A stretch of DNA of 64,000 bases from VFJQ01 sp044226525 (GCA_044226525.1 JBGAGV010000027.1:55625-119624), one strand, 5' to 3'; positions 25,491 to 35,372 are shown, counted from the first letter of the stretch. A program made the numbers and translations. The notes: generated by a model from the sequence alone, not told the origin.

Positions 25491-27644
25491 TCACGGCGCC
25501 GGCGGCACAGGGAATGAAAAGAGCTTTTTGAGTTGGCCGATCGTCAGCGGAGCGTAGTTTGCAGCGGGTTCGGATGAATTGCTCCATGGGTAAACGCCCT
25601 TCTGCGCTACTTCGATGGAGCCAAGCTGATCATAAAACAATTGGGCTAGTGCTTTTGCCTGTCCCTGTGTTGCTACAGCGTAATTGTGGGTGTCATCTGT
25701 TCTGAAAGCTGTCGAATTGGTGACCATCTCGTCTAGATCGCTGCCAATGAGCGGATAGTTCTGACTATAACGCGCAAGCATCTCTGCGTAGGCTTTTCTC
25801 GCCAAGGCTTTCAGTTGCCCTTGATTGGCGACCGCATAGTCGCGAACCGGTGCCCCGGGTTCGAGAACCTCGCGAGTCGTCCACCACGGAGGCGGCGCGC
25901 CGAGCGTTCGCACGTAGATTCGCACCTTCTGCTCTGTCGTTACGCTGGCATCCACGTCCGTCAGAGTAAACGTTACAACAAACGGATCGACCGCAGCGGT
26001 CGGGGACAACCAAGAAAAGCTGCTCGAAACACTGGTTCCCGTTTCGTCTTTCTCCACGAAGCCGGCGCCGCTGGGCAACCCGGTGGCCGTAAGGGTGAAA
26101 TGTTTGCTGGAGCCAGACGGATACCCTCCACTCACGTTAAACATGAGTGCCACGCCGGGGCTCGTTTCGTAGAAGGGTTGACTTGGAGCGCTAAACCTCA
26201 GTGGGTCGATCGCTACACGAACCGAGTAAAACGCGATCCGCATGCCATTATCCGCGATTGTTAAGGTAAAATCAGCGGTCGTATCTCCTGTCATTGGCGA
26301 GCAGGTAAAGGTATACTTCCTCGAAGTATCGTCGTCATCCGCAGGCCCGGTCTCCGGATCGACGGTGATCCACTCCGGCAGGTTGGATATCCCCCCGATA
26401 CTGACCCCAGAACACCCATGGACCGTTAACGAAAAGGTCGAAATCATGTCCACTTGGGCGACGTGAGTCGGAGGACTGTTGCCCTGAAGGTTGGAAACTG
26501 GAACCACGGAAATATCGAGCGGCAGCGGGATTTTTTTTATGGCTGGGGCAGACATATGGTGATCTTCATCTTCCGCGGTGATCGTTAACAGCACGTATTG
26601 ATGACTGGAACTGCCGAAAGCCGCGGTCCAGATGAAATCGAAATCCGTGAAAACGTCGGCTGCCAAGGGTCCTTGTGGCGGATAGAATTTGGCGTTGGGG
26701 ATGTTGAGCGAACCGACGGGTGTTCCATCGAATTCGAAGAGTTGAAAAGCCGCGTGCAAGGTCACTCGCGACGGCTCCGCTTCTTTGACCGTAGCTACCA
26801 GGTTGATCTCGCCGGCACAGGTATTGCCTCCGATCTCGGATAGCGTCACGATCGGTGCGATGGTCGAGGTCGGGTCGTTGATCCAGACTTCAAACTGAAT
26901 TGTCGACGACGACAGAGGAGTGTCATTCGAGTCGAGAGTCTCCGCATTCACTCGCACAGGAATTCCGTTGAATACTTGCGGCATGCCAGCGGTCGCCCAC
27001 GACACCCCTCCTCCAGTTCCGATTGTCGCGTTTGGATGATTAATGGAATAGTTCGATGCATTCGTCGCCACGACGGAAAAGTTTTGCGACTGGCTGCTTA
27101 CGTTCAACATCACATCCCCTCCGCTGCATGGGGACGAAAGCCCTGGGAGCGGCGTGGAGGCGATGAAGGATGGGCCGTCCAGTCCGCTGGAAAGTATTCC
27201 CGTTGTTTCCACTCGCATTACCTCCTCGCCGAGACTGTTTTTCCCGACTAAGGCAGCGGTGAAGGGTGTGTCGGGATCATAAGAGGAGTAAGAGAAGGGA
27301 CCTGCATCACAGGCCACGATGCCAGCCAGAAAATTGATGGCGGTGACCGTGAAATCCGATTCGGAGATGTTTTCCGGACCAGCACCATAGTCAATGAATG
27401 TATGTGATCCCCCAACGAAACTTATTCCCGTGCCTACCTGTTCTATCGGCGAAAACTGGCCCGAGTTGATCTTTTTTAAATCGTAGAAAACCCGGACGTA
27501 AAAATTCGCCGTTCCTGTGCCCGAATTCTTCCAAGTAATTGTTCCACCTCTAATGACATTGGTTGCTTCCACGGCTTTGGCCGGGAAAACGCACAGAAGG
27601 GCAACGAACAGGGAAACCCAATAGAAAACTCGCTTTGCGTTCAT
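25491..27644 (-). CDS. Exported protein with Ig-like domains and C-terminal three-fold GQLK repeat (cassette A)
   Basis: 717 residues with a signal peptide (MNAKRVFYWVSLFVALLCVFPAKA). The middle (about 380-590) looks like putative Ig/cadherin-like domains (for example FSAPSQPFYETSPGVALMFNVSGGYP). The last about 115 residues start with PPPWW and carry three copies of a motif (D/N)YAxxxxGQxK: DYAVANQGQLKALA, NYAVATQGQAKALA and NYAPLTIGQLKKLF, with YPWS before the third. The same module makes up most of the protein at 41520-42197. It lies 27 bp downstream of the DNRLRE fibre gene on the same strand, so the two are very likely co-transcribed. Function unknown; an extracellular partner of the fibre is inferred. 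Confidence 0.72.
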   Translation of the reverse strand: MNAKRVFYWVSLFVALLCVFPAKAVEATNVIRGGTITWKNSGTGTANFYVRVFYDLKKINSGQFSPIEQVGTGISFVGGSHTFIDYGAGPENISESDFTVTAINFLAGIVACDAGPFSYSSYDPDTPFTAALVGKNSLGEEVMRVETTGILSSGLDGPSFIASTPLPGLSSPCSGGDVMLNVSSQSQNFSVVATNASNYSINHPNATIGTGGGVSWATAGMPQVFNGIPVRVNAETLDSNDTPLSSSTIQFEVWINDPTSTIAPIVTLSEIGGNTCAGEINLVATVKEAEPSRVTLHAAFQLFEFDGTPVGSLNIPNAKFYPPQGPLAADVFTDFDFIWTAAFGSSSHQYVLLTITAEDEDHHMSAPAIKKIPLPLDISVVPVSNLQGNSPPTHVAQVDMISTFSLTVHGCSGVSIGGISNLPEWITVDPETGPADDDDTSRKYTFTCSPMTGDTTADFTLTIADNGMRIAFYSVRVAIDPLRFSAPSQPFYETSPGVALMFNVSGGYPSGSSKHFTLTATGLPSGAGFVEKDETGTSVSSSFSWLSPTAAVDPFVVTFTLTDVDASVTTEQKVRIYVRTLGAPPPWWTTREVLEPGAPVRDYAVANQGQLKALARKAYAEMLARYSQNYPLIGSDLDEMVTNSTAFRTDDTHNYAVATQGQAKALAQLFYDQLGSIEVAQKGVYPWSNSSEPAANYAPLTIGQLKKLFSFPVPPAP

Positions 27645-27671
27645 CGTTGTCGAGTGATTTGGGCTCTGGGA

Positions 27672-30600
27672 CTAGGGCTGTGGGCCACTCGCGAATCCGG
27701 TCATGGGAAGATCCCCGCTTTTCTGAATAAGGATCGTGCCGTCCATGAGCACACGCATTGCATTTTTTCGATTGGCGCTCGTTCCATTTCCGACGATAAA
27801 GACCCCGTCGGTCTGGCCGGAAGTCAGGTTATTGTAGGCACCTACCACGGTTTGGGCGGCGCCTGTGCTAACGGTCTCCATGCCAAAGGCAGTGTTTGGC
27901 ATCCATTCAATCACACCCGGGCTACTTTCTGCCCAGACCAACGCCTGGCCTTTGGTCGGAGTATTAGCTGAGATATTGTTGTTTTGCAGCTTGGTGGCAT
28001 TGCCATTTCCTCCACTGCCTCCAGTAGCGATCACCGCTTCTCCATTTGCCTTCTGGTAGAACAACGAGCGCCAGTTACCCGCACCCAGTGATTCAAAGAT
28101 CGCGCAATCGCCCGGCGCGCGTGCGATATTCGCCGATCCGGGTAATTTCAGGTTGGTAGCATTGTGCGCAATCGTCCCCGCTTGCGTAAACAAAATCCAC
28201 CGACGAGTCCCTGCCGCGACTGAACCAAGGCTGCTTAAGGTGCCCGTGCCGGTCACTTCGACGAAACTGCCCGTCGCCGCTGAAAGATCGGCGACGCCCG
28301 ATCCGTTGATTGCGATGGCGTTGCCTTTGGCGCCCAATGCGTCAAATGCTGCAACTTCCGTTGTTTGTCCCGTGCCGCCCCGGTTTACACTCAATGTCCC
28401 GGTGCTGATATTACTCGCGTCGATCCCACTGCCGACTCTTGCGCCGCTCAATTGTCCGTCTGCGAGATCATCCAGATACGAGTTCGCAGCTTGCGCTCCC
28501 AGATTAGTCCGAGTCTGCGCGGCGCCCGTCGCTGTGAAGGTCAATCCGGCGTCGCCCACGCTGCCAACCGACACGGTCGAAGGTTTCCAGTTGCTTCCAT
28601 CCCATACCAGCGCCTCGCCCGTATTCGGGATGTCTGTCGTAATATTCCGCCCCCTCAAGGCGGTTGCATTTGTGCCACCGCCTGTGCCCCCACCGACCAC
28701 CGCTTCACCACTCGATTTTTGATAAACGAGCGTCCGCCAATTGCCACTGCCCATCGATTCGAAGAGGGCGCAATCGCCCGCTGCGCGCACCACATCAGCC
28801 GCCCCCGGCAATTTGAGGCTGGTGCCATTGTGCACAATGGTTCCCGCCTGTGTGAACAGGATCCATCGGCGGATTCCGGCCGCTACCGAACCCAGGCTGC
28901 TCAGCGTGCCGGCGCCGGTCACTTCGACGAAAATTCCTGTCGCCATCGATAGATCGGCCACCCCGGACCCGTTGATGGCGATGGCGCTGCCCTTTGCCGC
29001 CAGCGCGTCGAAAGCGTTGATCGCCGAAGTCTGTCCCGTGCCACCTTGTCCCAACGCTAGCGTTCCAGTAGAAATGTTATTCGCATTAATTCCGCCCCCC
29101 ACCTTCGACCCGCTCAACTCGCCGTCGGCAAGGTCGTCCAAATCGGGGTCGGATGCTTGCGCCCCCAAGGTGGTGCGGGTCTGAGTCGCACCCGTGGGTG
29201 TGAAGGTTAATCCCTCATCGCCCACCGTCCCAAGTGAAGCGGAGCCCGGTTTCCAGGCGCTTCCATCCCACACCAGTAACTGTCCGTTTGTTGGCGTCGT
29301 CGCGGACAGCGGACGACCGAGCAGCTTACTCGCATCTGCATTGGTAATGACGTTGTTCGTGCCGTTGATCGTTTTTCCGGTTAGCGTTTGCGTATCACTA
29401 GTCCCAACGACATTTCCGACTGGCTCGTTTTTCCCTGCCCAGCCCGCATTTCTAATGCCGCCCGATCCATTCCCCGCCACGCGAGAGAGGTCCGTAGCCC
29501 AAGAGATATCAGCGGGATTTTCGAACGTCGACAGCAATCGAGAGATCGTGCCACCAGTGCCGTCATAAACCGGTGGACCGTCGGGAATACTGTTGGGCCC
29601 CTTGCTGCCCCCGAGGGCGAAATCTCTGAAACCCGCCTTGAAGGTGCATTGCTCATAGGTGATAGTGCCGCCCGCTCCTCCGTCTCCTGATCTCCCCATG
29701 CTTTCGGCAGGACTTAAACCGGATCCACCGATTCCGCCGTTTGCGATACATACTCCTTCGAGTAGGCAATTCACGAAGGTGAGATTGCCACCCGTTCCTC
29801 CTCCTCCCCCGCGCAGTCCGTATTGGTCGGAAAGCGGAATATAGCCAGCGTAACCGGCGTCCGGGCCATTTGCTCCGTTCGCGAATGCTCCTGCCACGAA
29901 GCAATCGTAAACTCGAACGGTCCCTCCGGGACGCCCGGTTTGTTGCACAAATGGTCCGGCGGGAGTTTCACAATTCAAATCTAGATAAAGCCTTACCGAC
30001 TTGTGACCAGCGTCTCGAATGGTAAAATTAGTCCCAAATCCGCTCCGAGGTCCGATAATCACGAGTGATGGCGTGAGTCCGAAGTAATTTTGATGACCTC
30101 GAATCGTAATCGTTCCCTTGAAGTTCTCACCGATGCGCAAGGCAGCTCCGTGGACCGAATAAGGAGCAGCCGCAACATAATCAACCGTGTCGTCCAGGTC
30201 GTCTAACGAATCGGGTAACTGGATATCGATACGGCAATCAGAAACGTTCCCGTTTACATTGATGGCTCCGCCGGAGGCCTCATAAGCAGCTTGAGCCGTC
30301 GTGTAAGTGTGATCTGAATTTCCAAATGGAGGCATGAATGTCAGGTCTCGATTCCTGACATAGGCTACATCGAGATCCGGACTCAATCTGACGAAATGTC
30401 CATACGCATTTAGGATATCGTTTGGGCCGCCTTCCAGTCGAGGCAGAAGACCATGACTCCCAGATGTGGCATTGCCAAGCGTGCTGTCAGAAAACACTAG
30501 GTTATTTTCCTTAACGGTGAGGGTGTTGTTGTCTCCATTGATGATCTTATTCGTCAGAGTCTGAGTCGCATCCGTCGTAACCACCGTGCCGCTCGCTGAC

Positions 30601-32228
30601 GGGAACGCGAAACTGGTCCCGTCGGTGCCGGTGAAGGTGAGGCTGCTGCCGACCGTCAGGGATTTTCCGCTTCCTACCCCCACCGATCCCCCAGTTCCGA
30701 TGTTCAATGAAGAACCGGTGCCACTCGTGATGGCAAGTCCGTTGAGGGTCGTTGCGGTGGCATTGCCAAGGACGGGGGCCGTGAAGGTTGTGTTTGGAGT
30801 AGCCCATGCAAGTTGCTTGCTTCCGTTCGTTACCAATACGTCCCCTTGGGCCCCATCATTGGTGGGCAGCGTATAGACCACATCGGCGTCGCCGAGGTCG
30901 GGAGCTTTGAAGCCCGTGTAGTGAGTGCCGCCTCCGCTTGGTTCCAGCAGGCGAAACTCCGTCGCGGTCGCGCCGCCACCCAGCGTTAGCGGAGCACTTA
31001 GGTTGAAACCGGTATCGGACAGCGTCATCACTATGTTCCCATTACCGGAAAGCGTAAGGATGTTGCCGGTATTCGCTCTAGAGAGCGCCAGGGGTTGCGA
31101 AGCGCTGGTGCTAATTGTGTTCGCTCCGACAAAGGCATTGCTCGCATTTAACGTCGCCACCGTGCTGCTGGTGCCGGGGAAGGCGAAACTGGTGCCGTCC
31201 GTTCCCGTAAAGGTCAACGTATTGGAAATGCTAGCCGTCTTCCCGTTTCCAACGGTCAACGTGCCGGTGGATGTCGTGATGGTGAGGCCATTTAGGCTAG
31301 TGGCCGTCGCCGTCCCGAGCGACGGAGACGCCAAAGAAGGGCTCGTGGCAAGGACGATGTTTCCCGTCCCCGTGGTGGAATTGCCGAGCAGCGTCGTATT
31401 CCCGCTGTAGGCTTGCACGTTGGTTCCGATTATCAGCCCCAAGTTGCTGCGCGCATTGCTGGCCGTGGTAGCGCCCGTGCCACCACTGGCGATCGAGATG
31501 GTCGAACCATTCCACGTGCCGGAAGTCACTGTGCCGAGGGTGCTAATGCTGTTCGCCCCGGTCCACGTTCCAGCGGAGATCGCCGCGAGCGACGTATTCT
31601 GAGGACTGAGGGTCACTTCCATGAAAGGGGCATGACTGGAAGCGCCGTTCTCTTTGGAATCGAAATAAGCCACGATGGCCGTGCCGTTCGGCTTTAAGAC
31701 CAAGCCGTTATTGCCGCCATTATCGATCCAATCTTTGACAAGGTTCGTGACGTCGATCGGAACGTATTCGGCCTCGTCATCGGTGGTGACGGAAAAAGCT
31801 CCCTGTAAAGCGCCAATGGTCGGAGGGTTGCCATAGGTAATTACGCCGGACTGAACAGCCCCATTGGCCGTCCCCTCGAACCATTGCGTAGAAACCTTGT
31901 AGGCATTAATGCTCCCATTGGCGTCCACCCGGTTGGCATAGAGGTAAATCACCGCCCGGCTGACGTGGGCTCCGGTCGTCCCGGCTGGAAGAAAGGTGCC
32001 GGGAGTCACGTCAAACTGGAGAAAGGACCATCGATTACTGTTCGTCGCCCCAATGACCACCAAGTCGGCGTAGTGTCCGTAATTGGTGGTCGTGGCCAAG
32101 GCGCTGACCAGAGCGTCGTGCTGGGCGGGGATGACGGTTCCTTCGGCGGACGGCGGAGCGAACAGGGAAGCGGCGGCACCGAGGAAAATGCTCGCGAGGG
32201 AAGGACGAAGGAACGGTTTGATCGTCAT
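27672..32228 (-). CDS. DNRLRE-domain exported fibre-like protein (cassette A)
   Basis: About 1518 residues from the ATG at 32228, which gives a signal peptide (MTIKPFLRPSLASIFLGAAA). Residues about 25-220 form a DNRLRE domain: paired beta segments, WSFLQFDV, AVIYLYANRV, VTNLVKDWIDNG and GLVLKPNG. The long remainder resembles phage tail-fibre stalks, with repeated LTFTGTDGTSFAFP, TLTNKIINGDNN and GGTGQT motifs. A right-handed beta-helix-like part (about 640-960) has Gly/Ile-rich strands. Two tandem copies of a domain ending in AGDCALFESxGxGNWR form the C-terminal third. The same domain ends the paralogue at 42277-44721. Predicted role: a surface-exposed fibre. It is divergent from the truncated regulator at 32522. 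Confidence 0.75.
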   Translation of the reverse strand: MTIKPFLRPSLASIFLGAAASLFAPPSAEGTVIPAQHDALVSALATTTNYGHYADLVVIGATNSNRWSFLQFDVTPGTFLPAGTTGAHVSRAVIYLYANRVDANGSINAYKVSTQWFEGTANGAVQSGVITYGNPPTIGALQGAFSVTTDDEAEYVPIDVTNLVKDWIDNGGNNGLVLKPNGTAIVAYFDSKENGASSHAPFMEVTLSPQNTSLAAISAGTWTGANSISTLGTVTSGTWNGSTISIASGGTGATTASNARSNLGLIIGTNVQAYSGNTTLLGNSTTGTGNIVLATSPSLASPSLGTATATSLNGLTITTSTGTLTVGNGKTASISNTLTFTGTDGTSFAFPGTSSTVATLNASNAFVGANTISTSASQPLALSRANTGNILTLSGNGNIVMTLSDTGFNLSAPLTLGGGATATEFRLLEPSGGGTHYTGFKAPDLGDADVVYTLPTNDGAQGDVLVTNGSKQLAWATPNTTFTAPVLGNATATTLNGLAITSGTGSSLNIGTGGSVGVGSGKSLTVGSSLTFTGTDGTSFAFPSASGTVVTTDATQTLTNKIINGDNNTLTVKENNLVFSDSTLGNATSGSHGLLPRLEGGPNDILNAYGHFVRLSPDLDVAYVRNRDLTFMPPFGNSDHTYTTAQAAYEASGGAINVNGNVSDCRIDIQLPDSLDDLDDTVDYVAAAPYSVHGAALRIGENFKGTITIRGHQNYFGLTPSLVIIGPRSGFGTNFTIRDAGHKSVRLYLDLNCETPAGPFVQQTGRPGGTVRVYDCFVAGAFANGANGPDAGYAGYIPLSDQYGLRGGGGGTGGNLTFVNCLLEGVCIANGGIGGSGLSPAESMGRSGDGGAGGTITYEQCTFKAGFRDFALGGSKGPNSIPDGPPVYDGTGGTISRLLSTFENPADISWATDLSRVAGNGSGGIRNAGWAGKNEPVGNVVGTSDTQTLTGKTINGTNNVITNADASKLLGRPLSATTPTNGQLLVWDGSAWKPGSASLGTVGDEGLTFTPTGATQTRTTLGAQASDPDLDDLADGELSGSKVGGGINANNISTGTLALGQGGTGQTSAINAFDALAAKGSAIAINGSGVADLSMATGIFVEVTGAGTLSSLGSVAAGIRRWILFTQAGTIVHNGTSLKLPGAADVVRAAGDCALFESMGSGNWRTLVYQKSSGEAVVGGGTGGGTNATALRGRNITTDIPNTGEALVWDGSNWKPSTVSVGSVGDAGLTFTATGAAQTRTNLGAQAANSYLDDLADGQLSGARVGSGIDASNISTGTLSVNRGGTGQTTEVAAFDALGAKGNAIAINGSGVADLSAATGSFVEVTGTGTLSSLGSVAAGTRRWILFTQAGTIAHNATNLKLPGSANIARAPGDCAIFESLGAGNWRSLFYQKANGEAVIATGGSGGNGNATKLQNNNISANTPTKGQALVWAESSPGVIEWMPNTAFGMETVSTGAAQTVVGAYNNLTSGQTDGVFIVGNGTSANRKNAMRVLMDGTILIQKSGDLPMTGFASGPQP
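27985..29300 (-). repeat. Tandem intragenic duplication of about 0.66 kb
   Basis: Two adjacent copies encode almost the same 210-220 residues (ALVWDGSxWKP, DDLADGxLSG, GGTGQT, AINGSGVADLS, RRWILFTQAGTI, LKLPG, FESxGxGNWR). Boundaries are approximate. The copies differ at many third positions, so the duplication is not very recent. Confidence 0.6.
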
Positions 32229-32330
32229 TGGCGTGGGTGGGTTGTTGGGTTCTGCGCGATGGGACCTGAAGTGACCGCGGGCGGAATCCACCGCCTGCTC
32301 AGGTCAGTTGAACCACAACTCATGTTCCCT

Positions 32331-32436
32331 GTCTGTCAGACCGAGGTCGCAATCCCTTATCCAGCATCGTCCGATGCTCCATCGGATGACGCCTGATAGG
32401 AGACACACACTTCCGAGGGGGTATATGTATATTTTG
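32331..32436. promoter_or_regulatory. Conserved divergent regulatory region, cassette A copy
   Basis: Non-coding block that aligns with 44832-44937: GTCTGTCAG, CGAG.T.GCAATCC, GTCCGATGCTCC, GCCTGAT, GAGA.AC and TCCG.GGGG recur in order. It contains a 7-bp dyad TCCGATG-CTC-CATCGGA (32370-32386). It lies about 100 bp from the fibre start and 136 bp from the regulator start, nearly the same as in cassette B. Probably holds both promoters and the regulator's binding site. Confidence 0.6.
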
Positions 32437-32521
32437 CAATCTTTTCGGCCGATCGTCACAAAACCGGCTAGCATCGGCATGGAGGCTGTTGCATGGGAAG
32501 CGCCTCATCGGGCTCCCTAGA

Positions 32522-32998
32522 ATGAATCCTCTTACCCCTCCTCTGCGGCTGGTTTTGATCGACCGTGATCCGCTTGCGTTGCTCGGTCTGCGCACTTTGA
32601 TCGAGAAACAATTCCCATCCCTGACGGTGTGCGCTGAGTTTCACTCGGTGACGCAGGCGGAGGCTCGGGTGGAGCAATATCGACCGGATGTGATCGTGCT
32701 CGATATGGAGATGGATGGGGGCGCGGCGTTTGCCCTGCCGGGGCGGTGGCGCTCGGCGGAGGATGGGCCGCCTTGTCTGGCGCGCTTGGAGAACGAGTCT
32801 CCATCGGTCCTCGGAGAAGCGCTGCGGGCGGGGGCGCGCGGGATCGTTTATCGCCGGGAGCCTTGCGAATCGTTCCTCGTCGCGCTCACCCACGTGGCCT
32901 GCGGCGCAAGCGGGAGGGGTCAACTCTTGACTCTTGACAATGTGTCAACTGTCAACGGGCTGTTGACCAAATGGGGTTTAAATAAGAACCGGAAGTGA
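32522..32998 (+). pseudogene. Response-regulator-like protein truncated by IS1182 (cassette A)
   Basis: The first about 128 residues are closely similar to the intact regulator at 45039-45752 (PPLRLVLIDRDPLALLG, DVIVLD, RWRSAEDGPPCL, FLVALTHVACG). Similarity stops near base 32907. The remaining codons run into the terminal sequence of the insertion element and end inside it, so the LuxR-type DNA-binding domain is missing. The product would be a receiver-like domain with a foreign tail. ATG at 32522 matches the start of the paralogue. It may be inactive or may act as a receiver-only protein. Confidence 0.8.
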
Positions 32999-34516
32999 AT
33001 TGAAACGGAGCGAGGCTGGGAAAGAGTTCAACCCGGACAGGAAGAGGAAGGTGCGCAGAGCGCACAGGAGCCTCACCGGGGGCAGGTGGTAGCCAAAGTA
33101 ATGTGCCAAGAGGTTGCGCAGATAGATTTTGAGGTTTTGCAGGGCGGCAATGAGCAGGTCCTGAATTTGCTGGCGCCACAGACCGCGCCAACGAGCCCGT
33201 TTGAAGCCGTGCTCGACGGCGGCTTCGCCAAAGCTGCGCTCTTGAAACCACTGCCGCTTGCGCCGATCGCGCCGAGCCGCTGGTCCGTGCGATTGGCGTC
33301 TGGCCCGGTCCAGCAGTTCCTGCCCGGCGTAGCGTTTGAGCGTTCGTCCCGCCTTGGCCCGAGTGCAGGCCTCGACCAAGGGACAAGCCGCGCAGACGCC
33401 CGGCTTGGTGCGATATTCGAAATAACCTCGCTGGTGATGATAGTGATGACGATGCAGCCGCTGGCCCGCGGGACAGGTAAAGTAATCTTGGGCGGCGACA
33501 TAGTCGAAGCGCTCTTCGCCGTAAATGCCTTCCTGCCGCACGTTGTGCAGCCGGCTGCGCAGATCGGCCACGTGCGCGCGGATGTGGCGTTGGGCCAGTC
33601 CGATGAAGTTGGCGCTCGTGCCGTAACCACTGTCGGCCACGACCACGCGCGGCCGCTCCCCGACCAGCGCGCCGTGTTGGTCGATCAAGTCGAAGAGCTG
33701 CGAGGCGTCGGACACCGCACCGGTGGTCGTCTCCACGGCGGTGATGACGCCGGCCCGGTCATCCAGCGCGCGGTGATGCTTGTAACTAGGCACGCTCTTG
33801 CCGGTGCGATGCCGCACCACCGTGGCGTCAGGATCGGTCGTCACCACGTGGCGATCATTGACCGCGCCTTGGCCTCCCGCCGGCGGCTCGGGAGGTTCAT
33901 CCTCCGACGTCGGCGCCGACTCGGGCTCGTTGAGCTTGGCCATCGTCTGCTCGACCACCACCACGCAATTAAGCGAAGCATCCGCTCGGATCAGGCTCGC
34001 GTCGATGTGCACCTTGTCGCCACCGATCAAACCAGCCTGCGCGCATTGCTCGACAGTGCGCGCGAAGAGTCGCCCGAAGACTTCCTGGCCCCAGCGCTCC
34101 CGCGCCTTGGAGAGCACGCTGTGGTGGGGGATCGTATCCTCCAGCCCGTAGCCCAGGAAATAGAGATAATCCAGCCGCAGCGGGATGATCCGCATGAGTT
34201 CGCGCTCGCTTTTAACGTCGTCCAAAAACAGCAGGAGCATCATCTTCATGATCACCACCGGGTCCACCGAAACCTGCCCGTTACGCCCATACTTGGCCGC
34301 GACTTCCTGGCGGACAAAGTCCAGGTCCAGACAGCGGTTGAGCCGCCTCAGGAGATGATCTTCGGGAATCCGGGCGAACACGTTGACCGGTTCGCTCCAC
34401 CATTGCGTTTGCTTGGCTTGCTGACCCATCATGATGGGTCGCGTCCTTACCCGCCCGCTGCCCAAAAATCGATCAAGAAACCCCGACTGGCCTCAGATTT
34501 GGGCAACAGCCCGTTG
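32953..34516 (-). mobile_element. IS1182-family insertion sequence
   Basis: Terminal inverted repeats of 23 bp with three mismatches: CAACGGGCTGTTGACCAAAT... at 32953-32975, and its complement at 34494-34516 (with C for A at position 14). One transposase gene fills the interior. The left end interrupts the cassette A regulator. Only about 30 bp separate the right end from an IS5-like element. Confidence 0.82.
32978..34432 (-). CDS. IS1182-family transposase
   Basis: About 484 residues from the ATG at 34432; an upstream TTG at 34465 is less likely. The N-terminal DUF772-type region (WWSEPVNVFARIPEDHLLRRLNR split by RQEVAAKYGRNGQ, then MMLLLFLDDVKSERELM) precedes a DDE domain with VHIDASLIRADASL, VVADSGYGT and a C-terminal part with ARRDRRKRQWFQERSFGEAA. 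A Cys-containing segment (CPAGQ, CAACPLVEAC) is typical of the family. It appears full length, so the element may still be mobile. It catalyses cut or copy transposition of the element. Confidence 0.88.
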   Translation of the reverse strand: MMGQQAKQTQWWSEPVNVFARIPEDHLLRRLNRCLDLDFVRQEVAAKYGRNGQVSVDPVVIMKMMLLLFLDDVKSERELMRIIPLRLDYLYFLGYGLEDTIPHHSVLSKARERWGQEVFGRLFARTVEQCAQAGLIGGDKVHIDASLIRADASLNCVVVVEQTMAKLNEPESAPTSEDEPPEPPAGGQGAVNDRHVVTTDPDATVVRHRTGKSVPSYKHHRALDDRAGVITAVETTTGAVSDASQLFDLIDQHGALVGERPRVVVADSGYGTSANFIGLAQRHIRAHVADLRSRLHNVRQEGIYGEERFDYVAAQDYFTCPAGQRLHRHHYHHQRGYFEYRTKPGVCAACPLVEACTRAKAGRTLKRYAGQELLDRARRQSHGPAARRDRRKRQWFQERSFGEAAVEHGFKRARWRGLWRQQIQDLLIAALQNLKIYLRNLLAHYFGYHLPPVRLLCALRTFLFLSGLNSFPASLRFNSLPVLI

Positions 34517-34546
34517 TTGACTGCCCCCTACTTCCCGCGCCCCCTA

Positions 34547-35372
34547 GAAGCTATCCCAAAACCTCTTTGATGAGGAGAAGCGAGCAAGCAAGATGAAGAA
34601 AGCCTTGGAAGGCCAAGGTGGACTTTTCCCAGCGGATGCAAAGTCGGCGATAGTTTTGTAACCAAGCGATGGTTCGTTCGACGGTCCAGCGTCGCTTGTA
34701 ACGTCGCAGAGGTCGTGCGTCCTGAGTGACCGAGCGTCTGGCCCGGTTGGGAGCGATCATTTCGATGCCTTGCTCGGCCAAGCGCGCATCGAGTTGATCA
34801 CTGTCGTAGGCTTTGTCGCCGATGATGCGCTCGGGCATCTGGGAGCTGAGCATGAAGCCGAAGAGTTCCTGAATCAGTCCGCCTTCGTAAAAGTTGGCCG
34901 CCGCCGTGCTGACCGCCAGCGGCAGCCCCTTCGCATCGACCAGGATCATGATTTTGACGCCTTTGCCGACTCGGGTGCAGCCGATCCCATCGCCGCCGCC
35001 CTTGGCTTTGGAGAAGGTTCCATCGACGAAACACTCGTAGAGGCGGAAGCGGCCGTCCTCTTCCACGAGCGTGCCCAGCGAGCGCATCAGTGCTTCGAAA
35101 ACACCTGCTTTGACCCAGCGCAGAAACCACCGATGGACGCTGCTCTTGGTGCCATACTGCGGCGGCAGGTCTTTCCACTTCGCGCCGTTATCGAGCACCC
35201 AAAAGATACCCGCCAGCGCCCGCCTCTTGTCCGTCGGAGGTCGCCCACCCTTCGGGCTCGCCTCATGATCTGGAACCATTGCTTCGAGCACATCTAACTG
35301 TTCTTCACTCAACATCAACATGACACCACTTACCTGCCACTCGGCCTAATGTCGAGGTTTTGGGATAGCTTC
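34547..35372 (-). mobile_element. IS5-family (IS427-like) insertion sequence with TA target duplication
   Basis: Perfect terminal inverted repeats of at least 19 bp (GAAGCTATCCCAAAACCTC at 34547 and its complement ending at 35372), flanked on both sides by TA (34545-34546 and 35373-35374). Total 826 bp with one transposase. The right end supplies the stop codon of the neighbouring truncated gene. Confidence 0.88.
34551..35321 (-). CDS. IS5-family transposase
   Basis: 256 residues in one frame, whereas many relatives need a frameshift between two frames. The N-terminal DUF4096-like domain (GGRPPTDKRRALAGIFWVL, WKDLPPQYG) is followed by a DDE domain: Asp in CFVDGTFSKAKGG, Asp in IIGDKAYDSDQL and Glu in WTVERTIAWLQNYRRL. 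All three catalytic residues are present and the ends are intact, so the element looks potentially active. Confidence 0.9.
   Translation of the reverse strand: MLMLSEEQLDVLEAMVPDHEASPKGGRPPTDKRRALAGIFWVLDNGAKWKDLPPQYGTKSSVHRWFLRWVKAGVFEALMRSLGTLVEEDGRFRLYECFVDGTFSKAKGGGDGIGCTRVGKGVKIMILVDAKGLPLAVSTAAANFYEGGLIQELFGFMLSSQMPERIIGDKAYDSDQLDARLAEQGIEMIAPNRARRSVTQDARPLRRYKRRWTVERTIAWLQNYRRLCIRWEKSTLAFQGFLHLACSLLLIKEVLG

Noticed and set aside
33086..34570. 494-codon frame opposite the IS1182 transposase
   Set aside because: Antisense to a clear DDE transposase and lacks any family similarity.
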